A stretch of 64,000 nucleotides of DNA from Lentinus brumalis. Lineage: Eukaryota; Basidiomycota; Agaricomycetes; Polyporales; Polyporaceae. Positions 11,305-21,434 of the stretch are shown piece after piece; the stretch's first letter is position 1; every line of letters begins with the position of its first letter. The stretch is taken from positions 496,001 through 560,000 of the forward strand of contig MARA01000011.1 in the NCBI GenBank assembly GCA_001792895.1, read 5' to 3'. The notes under the pieces were generated by a model, which worked only from the letters and a program-made list of their open reading frames with translations, was not told the DNA's origin and ran no database searches. The translations under genes and the position numbers were made by a program.

Positions 11305-11570
11305 GTCGTGAGATGAAAGTACAACAGTCGGCGTAGGCCTGTCAGCAACTTGGTGGGTGTGTAAGAGAACGCAGGCGGCTACGTCAGGTAGTGGGTATAT
11401 ACTATGCCGTCGCCCAATCGGGTATTGCGTCCTCAGATCGATGTGCTGCCTCTCTCTCTCTCCACCGTGACCTGGACCTCCTGCCCTGGTAGAGGTATAT
11501 AAACTCAGAGGTGCAGTCTATCATTCCATCAGACACACACTCTCCACTCACCCGCACATACCTTTTCGTC
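11305..11570. promoter_or_regulatory. Bidirectional promoter region (TTC1-like / SDR 1)
   Basis: 266 bases between divergent starts. The sequence GGTATATAAACTC at about 11493 sits about 75 bases upstream of the SDR start and resembles a TATA box for that gene. Confidence 0.55.
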
Positions 11571-12666
11571 ATGACAGGAATCAAAGACGCGAAATGCGTC
11601 CTCGTCATCGGGGCTACCGCCGGCATAGGTCGCGCCCTCGCCCTCGCAATCCATAACCTTGACAGCAAGCCCACTGTTATCGCGGCTGGTCGCCGTCAAG
11701 AACGTCTTGACGAGCTCGCCGCAAAGGGCGACCGGATCAAGACCGCACGAGTCGATATTAACGCCACCCATGACAAGCTGAAGCAGTTCGTCGATGATAT
11801 TGTGGCGAAGTATCCAGATGTCAGTGCATCCACAGTCCTCCACGAACTACGATGCTGACAGCCCGTTTAGGTGGATGCGGTTGTGTTCTCATCCGGTATA
11901 CAGCACATCTTCGACTTCACGAAGCCCGAAACCGTCGACGTCAGCAGTAAGCGCACAATTCCTCGAATGTCGGTGCTCTGCCAGTACTCATGTCGCGTCC
12001 CCGCGTGCCAGAGATCACCGATGAGTTCAATACGAACTACGTAGCCATCGTCAACCTCATACTGCTATTTCTCCCGCACTTCCTCAAGTTGAACGTTAGT
12101 CCCCATGTGCCTGTAGCCCCGAGAGTTAGGAGAAGCTAACTGTTCTGGCACAGGCCGAGGGACGTCCGTCCTTCATCATACCCATCACCTCTGCTCTTGC
12201 TATCTCGCCGAAGCCAGACGTCCTCAACTACTGTGCCACCAAGGCGGCCGTGCATAGCTTCAGCATCTCGCTGCGTGCCCAGCTTCTACATACGAAGGTT
12301 CGTGTGGTAGAGATCTTGCCACCGTGAGTCTTCCTACCAGTTTGCATCTTTCGTCTGGTCTGATCTGATCCGCTCCGCAGACTTGTTGAGTCGGAACTTC
12401 ACGACCGTGAGCACTTATTGTTGTACCAAGTTCTCTGCGCCGACTCATTTGCACGGTTGACAGATCAAGGCACTACCCCCGTGCTCTCCAAGTTCTGGAT
12501 GCCGCTCGACGAATATACCAAGCACACGATCGAAGGCCTTGTGCGCGGTGATCCAGAAGTTGCGGTGGGGATGTCCGCTGCGGTCTTGGAGAAGTACGAG
12601 AAGGGCAAGCGCGAGGCTGTGGAACAAGCCTACGTGCGTGACACCCCGGTGTTTATACCATCTTGA
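11571..12666 (+). CDS. Short-chain dehydrogenase/reductase, tandem copy 1
   Basis: Six exons (11571-11819, 11871-11946, 12012-12094, 12154-12323, 12381-12406, 12464-12666) give 268 residues, the normal SDR length. The Rossmann start is VLVIGATAGIGRALA (TGxxxGIG-type cofactor loop), followed by an Arg-rich GRRQERLDEL that favours NADP(H). The NAG-equivalent is SSGIQ, the catalytic Ser lies in PITSALA, and the catalytic pair is YCATK (YxxxK). Substrate is unknown. The closest family feel is the DltE-like classical SDRs, which is a weak call. The last exon may instead splice at GTGCGT (12632) into a further exon; the tandem copy supports the simple end. Copy 2 lies 376 bases downstream. Confidence 0.85.
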
Positions 12667-13042
12667 CCTGTTGCTATAGATGTACGAGGTGTACGATGGG
12701 AGCTACGTGTTCTGGTCGAAGCCTCATGAATGCACACGGGCATGCATGTGTGCATGCCATCATGCCATTCATAGTGATGAGCAGAGTCGTCGCCCTCCGG
12801 GCGAGCGAATTTGGCACTTGCTCTCAAGATTCAGAGCTTCAACTTTGACTTAGGCAGGTACTGACTGTGCCGCGGTTGAGAAGGCACGGACTCCGATAAG
12901 TGACATGGCCTGCAGGCGCCGATCGCACGATGCGTCATAGGTTCGCGTCGTGACATGGAGTCTGAGGTGGGTTCCCCATATATAAATATGCCCAGGCAGC
13001 GTCGAGTCGTCGCGCATACACTCACTTCGTTCATACGGTATC
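12667..13042. other. Spacer between the tandem SDR genes
   Basis: 376 bases. CCATATATAAATATG near 12976-12990 is a probable TATA box for SDR 2, about 60 bases upstream of its start. No other feature. Confidence 0.55.
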
Positions 13043-14137
13043 ATGACTGCAGGCATCAAGGACGCGAAGTGTGTTCTCGTCATCGGTGCGACCGCCGGCA
13101 TCGGTCGAGCACTCGCGCTCGCGATACACAGTCTCGACAGCAAGCCGACCGTCGTCGTCTCTGGTCGCCGTCAGGAACGTCTCGACGAGCTTGCGAAGCA
13201 TAGCGAGAGGATCAAGACTGCTCGTGTTGACATCAATACCACCCACGACGAGCTGAAGCAATTCGTGGACAGTGTCCTCTCGGAGCATCCGAACGTAGGC
13301 ATATCGTTACCCGTATCTATTCAAGGCGATATGTTGACTGACATATTCGTCCATAGCTCGATGCTGTCATCATATCCTCGGGTATACAGCACATCTTCGA
13401 CTTCAAGAAACCCGAGACGATCGACATGAGTAGTGCGTAGCGGACGCCGCTACAGCCATGCACAGACAGAGAGCCGTATACTGACGGCGCCATATCAGAG
13501 ATCGACGACGAGGTCAACACGAACTACGTCTCGATAATCAAGCTCATAGTGCTCTTCCTTCCGCATTTCCTGAAGTTGAGCGTACGTCCTCATAGACGAG
13601 CTCTGCCTTCAGGGTCTGTCGTAAGCTGACACACGCTCGTTAGGCTGAAGGACGTCCTTCGTTCATCGTCCCCGTTACCTCTGGTCTCGCCATTCAGCCC
13701 AAAGCGGACGTTCCTAACTATTGCGCCGCGAAGGCAGGACTGCACAGTCTCGATCTCTCTTTGCGCGCCCAGCTGGCGGACACGAAGATTCGCGTCATAG
13801 AGATTCTGCCGCCGTGAGTTTCCGGGATGAATTCGAGTATCGCTCACAGTTCACTCATCATGGTTCTTCGTTAGCTTGGTCGAGTCCGAGCTCCACGACC
13901 GTACGTGGCATCCATGATCATGCGTTGAATAACATGCATATATGCGCCTGTACAGACCAAGGCACTACCCCAGCGCTCTCCAAGCTCTGGATGCCTCTCG
14001 ACGAGTTCACCAAGCATACAATGGAAGGCCTTATCCGCGGAGATCCAGAGGTCGCCGTTGGTTTCTCCGCTCAGCTGCTCGAGAAGTACGAGAAGGGGAA
14101 GCGCGAGTCGGTGGAACAGGCGTCCAAGAACCAGTGA
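13043..14137 (+). CDS. Short-chain dehydrogenase/reductase, tandem copy 2
   Basis: This gene has the same exon plan as copy 1, so it arose by tandem duplication. It starts MTAGIKDAKCVLVIGATAGIG and keeps all SDR features: the glycine loop, GRRQERLDEL, SSGIQ in place of NNAG, VTSGLA with the catalytic Ser, and YCAAK as the YxxxK pair. It ends EKGKRESVEQASKNQ. Introns sit at the same codons as in copy 1 but their sequences have drifted. Most protein differences are conservative; residues lining the substrate pocket after YxxxK (LHSLDLSLRAQLADTKIR versus VHSFSISLRAQLLHTKVR) differ, so the two enzymes could have diverged in substrate. A cytosolic NADPH-dependent reductase is the best guess. Confidence 0.85.
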
Positions 14138-14346
14138 TATATGCATTCCAAGCTAAGAGGCGACACCAGGCAGTTGGTATGTACATGTGGTAGTAGAATT
14201 ACATGGTATAGGAGTATCAAATGTTGTACAGAAACAGGACTGTATGTCAGCTGTCGGAAGTCGAGGGGGAGTGGCAAAGCATGTGCATGAATAGCATCGT
14301 AGCAAGATCATCGAGACTTGTCGGAGCACAAGAAGACGCAGATACC

Positions 14347-17300
14347 TTAATCGGCGTACATATCATCGTCGGTCAGAGACGACAAAGCTGACGAGGTCAG
14401 CCCATCCCTCACTTCTCTGTCCTCTTCGGTGTCCTGAGCAACCGAATGCGAACGCGCAGGTCTCCCACCCGGGATGCGTAGTCTGAGGCCGCTTGGTGAC
14501 TGTGCCTGAGTGATGGCCTGTCGAGCCGGCGAAGACAGAGGCACTGTGATGTTCGCGCTGACCACGGGAGGGGGCGCAGGAGGCGCAGTCGAGACAGTAG
14601 CATTCATCGAGGCATGCTCACTCGAGCTCGATGCCATGAGTTCCTGTGACGGGACAGCTGTGATACTGGCGCAGTCGTCCAGTGCCACCGCCGGGTGGTC
14701 GTCCTGGGCCTTGTCCTGGACCACCGTGGCGGCAAGGGGGATGTCCTCCTCCTTATCGTCCTCTACCATGGCATCATCCGACGCCTTGCGTCGCTTGGCA
14801 CTGGGAGGGGCAGGACGTGCCTTGTTCGTGAAGTACCGACCATTCGCGTCGACAAGTTCTTGGTAGAAGTCCATGTCGAACTTTAGACACTGAAGACGGA
14901 CAAGGGGTGCACGGAGCTGGCCCTCGTTGTACATGGTGAGCACCTGATCAGTGTTCTTGATGGTGCTCCAGAGCTGCTTGTCCGTGCATTCCTTGGTATT
15001 TTCTTTGTTGAATGTAGTTTCCGCGTACGTCTTCTTGACCTGTTGTGCAACGCGTCAGTGCGTCGACAACTCAAAGAGGCGACCAAACGCACCCGAGGAG
15101 GCAGAGTATCCCACTCCTCCTTCGTCAGCGGATCGACGCGCAGGACGTGGTACCACCCACAGTAGAGGAAAAACTTCCCTCCACCAACAAACACATGTCG
15201 GTACTCGCCTTCGCCGTTAAAGAGCTTTCGATCTCGCCCCAGACCAACCTGCATATATCCATGCTGACCAGGGCCTGGAGGTGACCAAGCGTTGTGGTCC
15301 ATGTTCGGGCAGAGGTAGTCGGCCATATCGTATCGACGAGCCAGGTCGGTTGCACTGTTGGTGCACCTGACCACAAGACCTTGGAGGGAGCCTCCAAGGA
15401 TATTACTGAGAGACTGACGGGTGAAGATCTCGGGCGATTCTCCGAGGTTGACAGTCACGGCGGGTAGACTAGCTAGCATTGCATAACGGGCTGGCGGCAT
15501 CGGCGAGCCGTGTGCGGCGAGATTGAGCGCAAACCCGTTGTCATCCTGGGACCATGATGCGGCGGTTGCTTTCCGCTTGCGTGACCAGGAAGGACCTGCT
15601 TTGTGGCTGGAGTGGCGGATGTTAGCCCGTGACAGTGCCTGAGGTCATGTTCGTCTACGTACGCGGAAGGCGGCGGCGAAATCGGCAGACGTTGAGTTGT
15701 TTCGGCCTCCTTCCGAGCGACAGCTTCCTGAAGTCTGGCGATCTGAGCATCTGAGGTGAAAATTTGTATGGCAGTCGAGCTGATATGACCTACTTCATGA
15801 TCTTGCTCGCGTCGCCTCTGTTCAAGGTCTTCGATCTTACGCGCAGCATTCTGGAGCTGATGGTTCGGAAGAGCTGCTGGTTAGCGTATACGAGTAGAGC
15901 GCATTACGAACATCTACCAATGCATCGCCCGCTTCGCGCAATTCTTGTTGCTCGGAAGCATATGTGCGAGCGGTCTCCAGCTCCGTCACATGGCGCATTA
16001 GGATGTCGTCGAGTGTGACCTTGTATGTGTCGCATTGAATCTCGGTGCTCATCAACTAAACAAGTAGCTGAGTGATATGATCAGCTGATAGATACTTCAG
16101 CCTCACCTGCGTCTGGATTGTGCGCAGTTCTGACTCGAGCCGCGAGATTTCTCTTCTCTGTTGGGTGTTCCTAGCTTCTATGGTGTCTGACGCGTCAACC
16201 CGCTTCTGAAGAGTTTCTTGTAATTGCGCATTCTATAGAGCTCGATCAGCTATAGCACCACGCGAGTTCTCCTAGACCTACCTCCTTGATGAGTTGTTCA
16301 GTCTCCTCGGCTCGCAGCAAGCGGGACTGGTCATATGAAGCCTGTAACTCCGTGAGGTCCGTCGCTAGCTTGTCACGTTCGATTTGTAGTAGCTGAAGCT
16401 CCTCGATCTTCACGGCCACTTTAGCGTCGGTATCACTAGCGGCGGTCTCGACTCGTTCTTCGTAAGACCTGATGAGCTTCTTGCATTCTTCCTTCAATTG
16501 AGCGATTTCACAGTCACGCTCTTGGAGCTGAGCATGAGATTTTAGTGAGCAGCGAACACGGCTGGCTGCCTTTGGCCACTGACCTTGTTGGCAAATTCGA
16601 GGTGGGCCGACTGGAGCGCCCTCGACTCCTTCGTGAGCTTGTCGATACGAGCCTGAGATGCGCCGTCTGCAACTATAGCTGCAGTTTTCGCCTGGTCGAG
16701 CTGCTGTTGTGACGTGTTGAGCGCGCTCTCAAGGTCGGCAATCCTCGCCTGTGCTGCGCTGTGTTGTGTCGCAACATCCTCATGCTTTTTGCACGCTTCC
16801 TTCAACTGAGCAATCTCAAAGTCACGATCCTGGAGCTGAACGGAACGCCTCAGCGGGCAGCGAGCATCACTGGCTGGGTTCCATACACTGACCTTGTCCG
16901 CGTATTGGAGATGCCCTAACTTGAGCGACCTCGTCATTTGGTCGATGCGAGCCTGAGCTGAGGCCTCTGAAGCCTCTGAAGCGGTCCTGATGAGCTCGAT
17001 CTCTTCTTGAGACGCGCGCAGTGCGCATTCAAGGTCGCTGATCTTCGCTTGAGCAGCGGTGTGCTGAGCCGCAACGTCCTCCTTCTCCTTGCGGAGTTGC
17101 GCGGCGAGGTCGTCAGCCTAAGCACAACGACCCTTCAATATACATAGATAGATGGGCGACTAAATCACTTACTTCGAGCTTGGAATGAGTGAGAGCTTCG
17201 AGATGACGGATGTGGTATTCCAGCAGATGCCGGAGCCGTTTCGCAAGCTTGGCCACTTCCCATGGCTTACACATGTCAAGCTTGCGCAACAACGTCAGGA

Positions 17301-18084
17301 AGATGAGCATCAGCGAATGAGGCTATAATATACCTTGCTAATGTCAAAGTTCCCTTCTGTAGCAACTTCAGCGTTGTCGCGTAGGACCGACTCCAATGTT
17401 TCCGCTACTTCGAGGATGAATGCAGGACGTATCGAGAGCACCTTGAGTTTGGTTCATTCGGGAGTCAGCGACATTTGCTCTGGCACGTACTTCTATCACG
17501 CTGTTAGCGGGGGCATCCTGTAACCGTGCGTGGTCTTGCAGTGCGAGACCCAAGAACTGATTTTGAAGCAGAGAGAATTCGGACTTGGACACGACGAACT
17601 GTGTGCCGATGTTATGAGCACTGAGCACGCACATCAATGATTGGACGTCAAGCTCACCTGGCGCGCTTCTGGATATTCTTTGTGCAGAGTTACACTGTCA
17701 CCCACGGCGACCTGCAAGATCTCTGCGTGATCCATCACCGACATGGGGTGCACAGAGTAACGCTGCGGGGGAGGAGGAATGGGAAGAGGCTCATCGATGC
17801 CATGGACTGATCGTACACACCTCGGTCGCGACGTGCTTTTCCTCTATATGTTTCGCGTTTGCGGCCAGGATACGCGACAGGTATCTGGCCTGGTCGACAG
17901 CAAACTCCTCCATGTAGATTCGCGCCGCGTCAGCGTCGTCGTCGGGACCGGCAGCCAGCAAAATTTGACTCGATCTGCGTGGGAGCAGAGAAGAAACGGG
18001 ACGGGAGAAGGAGGTGCTTGCAGTTACAGTAATAGCAATGCCACGGCCAAACGCGTCACCGACGCGTCGAGTCGCGACGGCCAT
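14347..18084 (-). CDS. Multi-exon coiled-coil protein with C-terminal DUF6697-like domain
   Basis: About a dozen exons chain in phase from the ATG at 18084 to the stop at 14347. The N-terminal exons encode a globular-looking region (MAVATRRVGDAFGRG.., IRPAFILEVAETLESVL, EVAKLAKRLRHLLEYH). The middle is a long coiled coil (EDVAAQHTAAQAKISDLE; QDRDFEIAQLKEACKKHEDV) built from repeated exons. The C-terminal third resembles the basidiomycete DUF6697 module: SLSNILGGS, YLCPNMDHNAWSPPGPGQHGYMQVG, YRHVFVGGGKFFLYCGWYHV, PLTKEEWDTLPP, and a closing FDMDFYQELV. A disordered Ala/Pro/Ser tail follows with a KRRK nuclear-localisation-like patch. Function is unknown. The single-gene model is supported by phase at each junction I checked, but two adjacent genes cannot be excluded. 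Confidence 0.6.
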
Positions 18085-18352
18085 TTAGGCGCCCATGATT
18101 GACCGCATTTCACCTGACCGTGCCCTGGAAGACATCAGTAGTCTTGCGCCCACAGTTCGAGACGCGCGTTGGACGTAACCACAACCTCACACGATGTGAA
18201 GTCAGATTACAAGCTGCTGGTCATTCCAGCATCCCGTGAGCAACTATATGCGAAAGCGTACGAAGTAAGTCTATGGACATCGACGATAACAAAGAAATGT
18301 TTTGTGGCCCCAGCCCTGCTCCCAACTCCCGTACTGATCAGTGACAGGACAA

Positions 18353-19992
18353 TCAAAGCATGAACGTAAGCGGGTTCTCGAGGTAGCCCTTGAACGCCGC
18401 CAACCACCGCGCACCGACTGCGCCGTCAACCGTCCGGTGGTCTGCGCTGAGGGTGACCTTCATGATCTGTGCGACCTTGAAGCCACGCTCCTCCTCCGGC
18501 GCAGGCACGAGCGTAGGCTGCGTTGCGCCGACCGCGAGAATACATGATTGAGGGGGGTTGATGATCGCCGTAAAGTGCGAGATCCCGAACATGCCAAGGT
18601 TGGACACGGTGAAGGTTCCGCCCTGTGGGAGACAACGTCAATGTCGAGGCCAAAGCCGTCGGGGAGTGTATACTAACCTGGTATTCCTGAGGCTGGAGCT
18701 TGCCGTCACGAGCCTTCTTTGCAAGCGACTTGCCCTCCGCAGAGATGGATGCAAGACCCTTCGCACCAACATCCTTGATGATGGGGGTGATGAGACCCGT
18801 TGGTGTGGCCACAGCGACAGAGATGTCAGCCTTCTTGTATCTGCACGCGGGTCAGTCTAACGATTAATAGTAGTGGCCAGATGGAACCTACTGCCGGATG
18901 ACCTCGCCCAGCCACGCCGAGTTCGCCTCCGGGACGTCAGCAAGAGCGCACGCAACGGCCTTCAAGACAAAGTCGTTGACAGACAGCTTCGCAGACTTAT
19001 CCTTCTCTCCGAGCGTCTTGTTAAACACCTCGCGCAGCTTGAGCACCTTGTCCATATTGATGTCAAGGGTGAGGTAGTAGTGCGGGAGCTCCTGCTTTGA
19101 TTGCGTGAGGCGAGTACCAATCGTGCGGCGCATGTTGGAGACGGGGATGTCGGTGTATTCCGGAAGGGAAGCTGATGGCTGAGGAACGGCGGTAGAGGGT
19201 ATGCTAGACGCAGCAGCAGCAGGGGCCTGGTACTTCTCGACGTCCTCCCTGAGTATCCTGCCGTCTGGGCCAGTGCCCTTGACCTTGGCGAGGGGAATGC
19301 CGCGCTCAAGGGCGATCTTCTTTGCGATTGGACTCGCGAAGATACGGTCACCCTTCGGGAGTTCAGACTTCGTCTCCTGCTTGGAAGGCTGAGCAGACTT
19401 GGTTTCGGGCGCGGGGGAGGTCTTGGGTGCCTCGGGTGCCTTCTCCTCCTTCGCAGGCTGCTGGGGCTTCTCCGATGCAGCTTCGGACGCCAGCGCCTCA
19501 GCACCGGAGATGTCGTCGCCTTCCTCACCGACGATGGCAATGGGAGCACCCACGGGAATGTTCTTCGCGCCGTCGTTGGCCTACAGACGCGGGAGTGTGA
19601 CTACGTGGCGGACGACAGATGATATATATCACGTACAATGATTTTTGCGAGAACTCCGTCGTCCTGAGCCTCCACGTCGATCGTAGCCTTGTCGGTTTCC
19701 TATGACGCGCGAGGTCACTATTCGTGCCCAGACCGAGATGCTTGCATGTGACATACAATCTCGAGGAGAACGTCACCTGCAGCGAAGGTCTCGCCCTCCT
19801 TCTTCTTCCACGACGCGATACCGCCCTCCGTCATGGTGGGACTCATCGCGGGCATGGCGAACTTGGAGAGGGCATGACGGGAGGCCGAGACGTGGAATCC
19901 TGTCGTGCGCACAGGTGTTAACAGCTGCTTCACCGTAGGAGTACTGGGCACGTACGGCGAGCAATGACACTGCGAGCAAGGACGGAGGCCAT
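18353..19992 (-). CDS. LAT1: Dihydrolipoamide acetyltransferase, pyruvate dehydrogenase E2
   Basis: Six exons (19992-19956, 19899-19757, 19699-19637, 19580-18892, 18840-18678, 18622-18353) give 454 residues. The order is a mitochondrial targeting start ([23 protein letters not shown]), a lipoyl domain with the ETDKAT lysine acceptor site, an Ala/Pro/Lys-rich linker, a peripheral-subunit-binding domain ([26 protein letters not shown]), then the catalytic core ending with DHRTVDGA, which carries the acyltransferase His and Asp. E2 transfers acetyl from lipoyl-lysine to CoA in the mitochondrial matrix and forms the PDC core. A second short apparent exon (PVLLR) is part of a 56-nt intron. Divergent from CSL4 with 164 bases between starts. 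Confidence 0.95.
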
Positions 19993-20156
19993 GGTGGAAG
20001 AAGAAGTGGACAGCGAGTGCTGGCTCAGCTGGCAGAAAAGTCGTACGCGAAGACGTCTCGTTGGGGCGCGCAAACACGGTAGGCGCGCTCGGGGGAGCTC
20101 GGATTCGCCACCGTACCATCCGCGTACGCGCTTCGTCTCCCATCTCAATTTCTCTC
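19993..20156. promoter_or_regulatory. Short bidirectional promoter (E2 / CSL4)
   Basis: 164 bases separate the divergent start codons of E2 and CSL4. No TATA box is seen, as is common for housekeeping pairs. Confidence 0.5.
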
Positions 20157-20945
20157 ATGTCGTCCGACATCGTACTGCCCGGGCAGCCTATCCCAATCCC
20201 CCGTGGTCCCATACCGCAGGTCGGCAGCGGTGTCTATACTCGGGACGGGACAGTGAGGGCCAGTCTGATCGGTGTGCCCTCGTATGCTGGATCTGTTTGT
20301 CATTTTGCTCTCTCTTGCGCCGGCATCCTCTGAACTATGGCTACTTGTTATATCTGCTGTGCATCACCCTCCAGACACTGGAAATCAAGAGAACGCGACC
20401 CCGTCCACCAGCACCGAATTCAGTAGTCCTGGGCTCGGTCACTCGCCTCTCTCCTCTCCAGGCTGTCGTCTCAATCAACGTCGTGGATGGAGTCCCTTTG
20501 CCTGCGGGAGAAGAGTTCACGGGCGTGATAAGAGTGCAAGATGTGCGTGCTACGGAGAAGGACAAAGTGAAGATAGCAGACTGCTTCCGCGGAGGGGATG
20601 TCGTGAGGGGCCTCGTGGTACGTCTTCCGACTGTAGGCTGAGGCTTTGTCCTGACCTCCGCCGTAGTTGTCTCTAGGTGATGCTCGCAGCTACTACGTGA
20701 CGACTGCAAGGAATGATCTAGGCGTCATATTCGCCACTAGTGAAGCCGGTGAGTACGACAAGGCGGATCCGAAGAGGACCCACAGTGTGTCCCCCTTGAC
20801 GATGCCGTACCCCATGCGCATCGGGACTGTATCTGATGTGTGTCGTTCAGGTGCGACAATGGAGCCCGTATCTTGGCAAGAGATGCGCTGTCCAAAGACG
20901 GGCAAGATCGAGAAACGGAAATGCGCGAAGCCAGAGGGGATGTAG
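20157..20945 (+). CDS. CSL4: Exosome complex cap component CSL4
   Basis: Four exons (20157-20294, 20375-20617, 20667-20748, 20851-20945) give 185 residues, the usual CSL4 length. The N-terminal domain reads [10 protein letters not shown] and [18 protein letters not shown]. The S1 domain follows: [69 protein letters not shown]. The C-terminal short domain ends [22 protein letters not shown]4 is one of three RNA-binding cap proteins on the RNA exosome, which degrades and trims RNA 3' ends in nucleus and cytoplasm. All splice junctions are canonical and in phase. Confidence 0.93.
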
Positions 20946-21434
20946 CTTGACAGACCACACCTGGTGTATACGATATTGTCCTGTATCAATAGCTCTCTTT
21001 TATGCATTGCCTTCATTGACAGTCATCGCTGTGGCGTGTCCTTGGGGAGTCATGGGGACCAAGCGTGGCGAGGCCTGGCCGTGAAATACTTGTGACACTT
21101 TGTAAGGCCCTTCCACATCTCTTCCCTCCGTTCCTCGCTGTGCAGCGCAGAGCGCGTCCACTCCTTCCGCCCCGACTCTTCTTCCCTTCTTCCATTATTT
21201 TGGTGCCCGCGATCGTTCATTTACACCTACGCGTCGGCAACACGTGCTACGCGCCGCAAGCCACGTGCTGGACCAGGAAAGGTAGGTGGGGTCGCGTGGC
21301 CGCTGGGCGACAAGTTCACTATTCGGGCTGACGGAGGTTGTTCATCCGCACTCGTCTCTCTCCTGGTTTCCACTGCAAGCTCTGGCTCAGGCTCTCGTTC
21401 TCTCGGTTCTGGGCTGTACATAGTTGTCTACGGT
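20946..21434. other. Intergenic, probable promoter of the NudE gene
   Basis: 489 bases between the CSL4 stop and the NudE start. Pyrimidine tracts near 21160-21200 and 21340-21370 are typical fungal promoter sequence. No gene is recognised. Confidence 0.5.

Noticed and set aside
19900..19955. A 34-nt intron after PVLLR in the E2 gene
   Set aside because: Too short for this genome. A 56-nt intron with a GTACGT donor fits the phase and gives a better targeting peptide.
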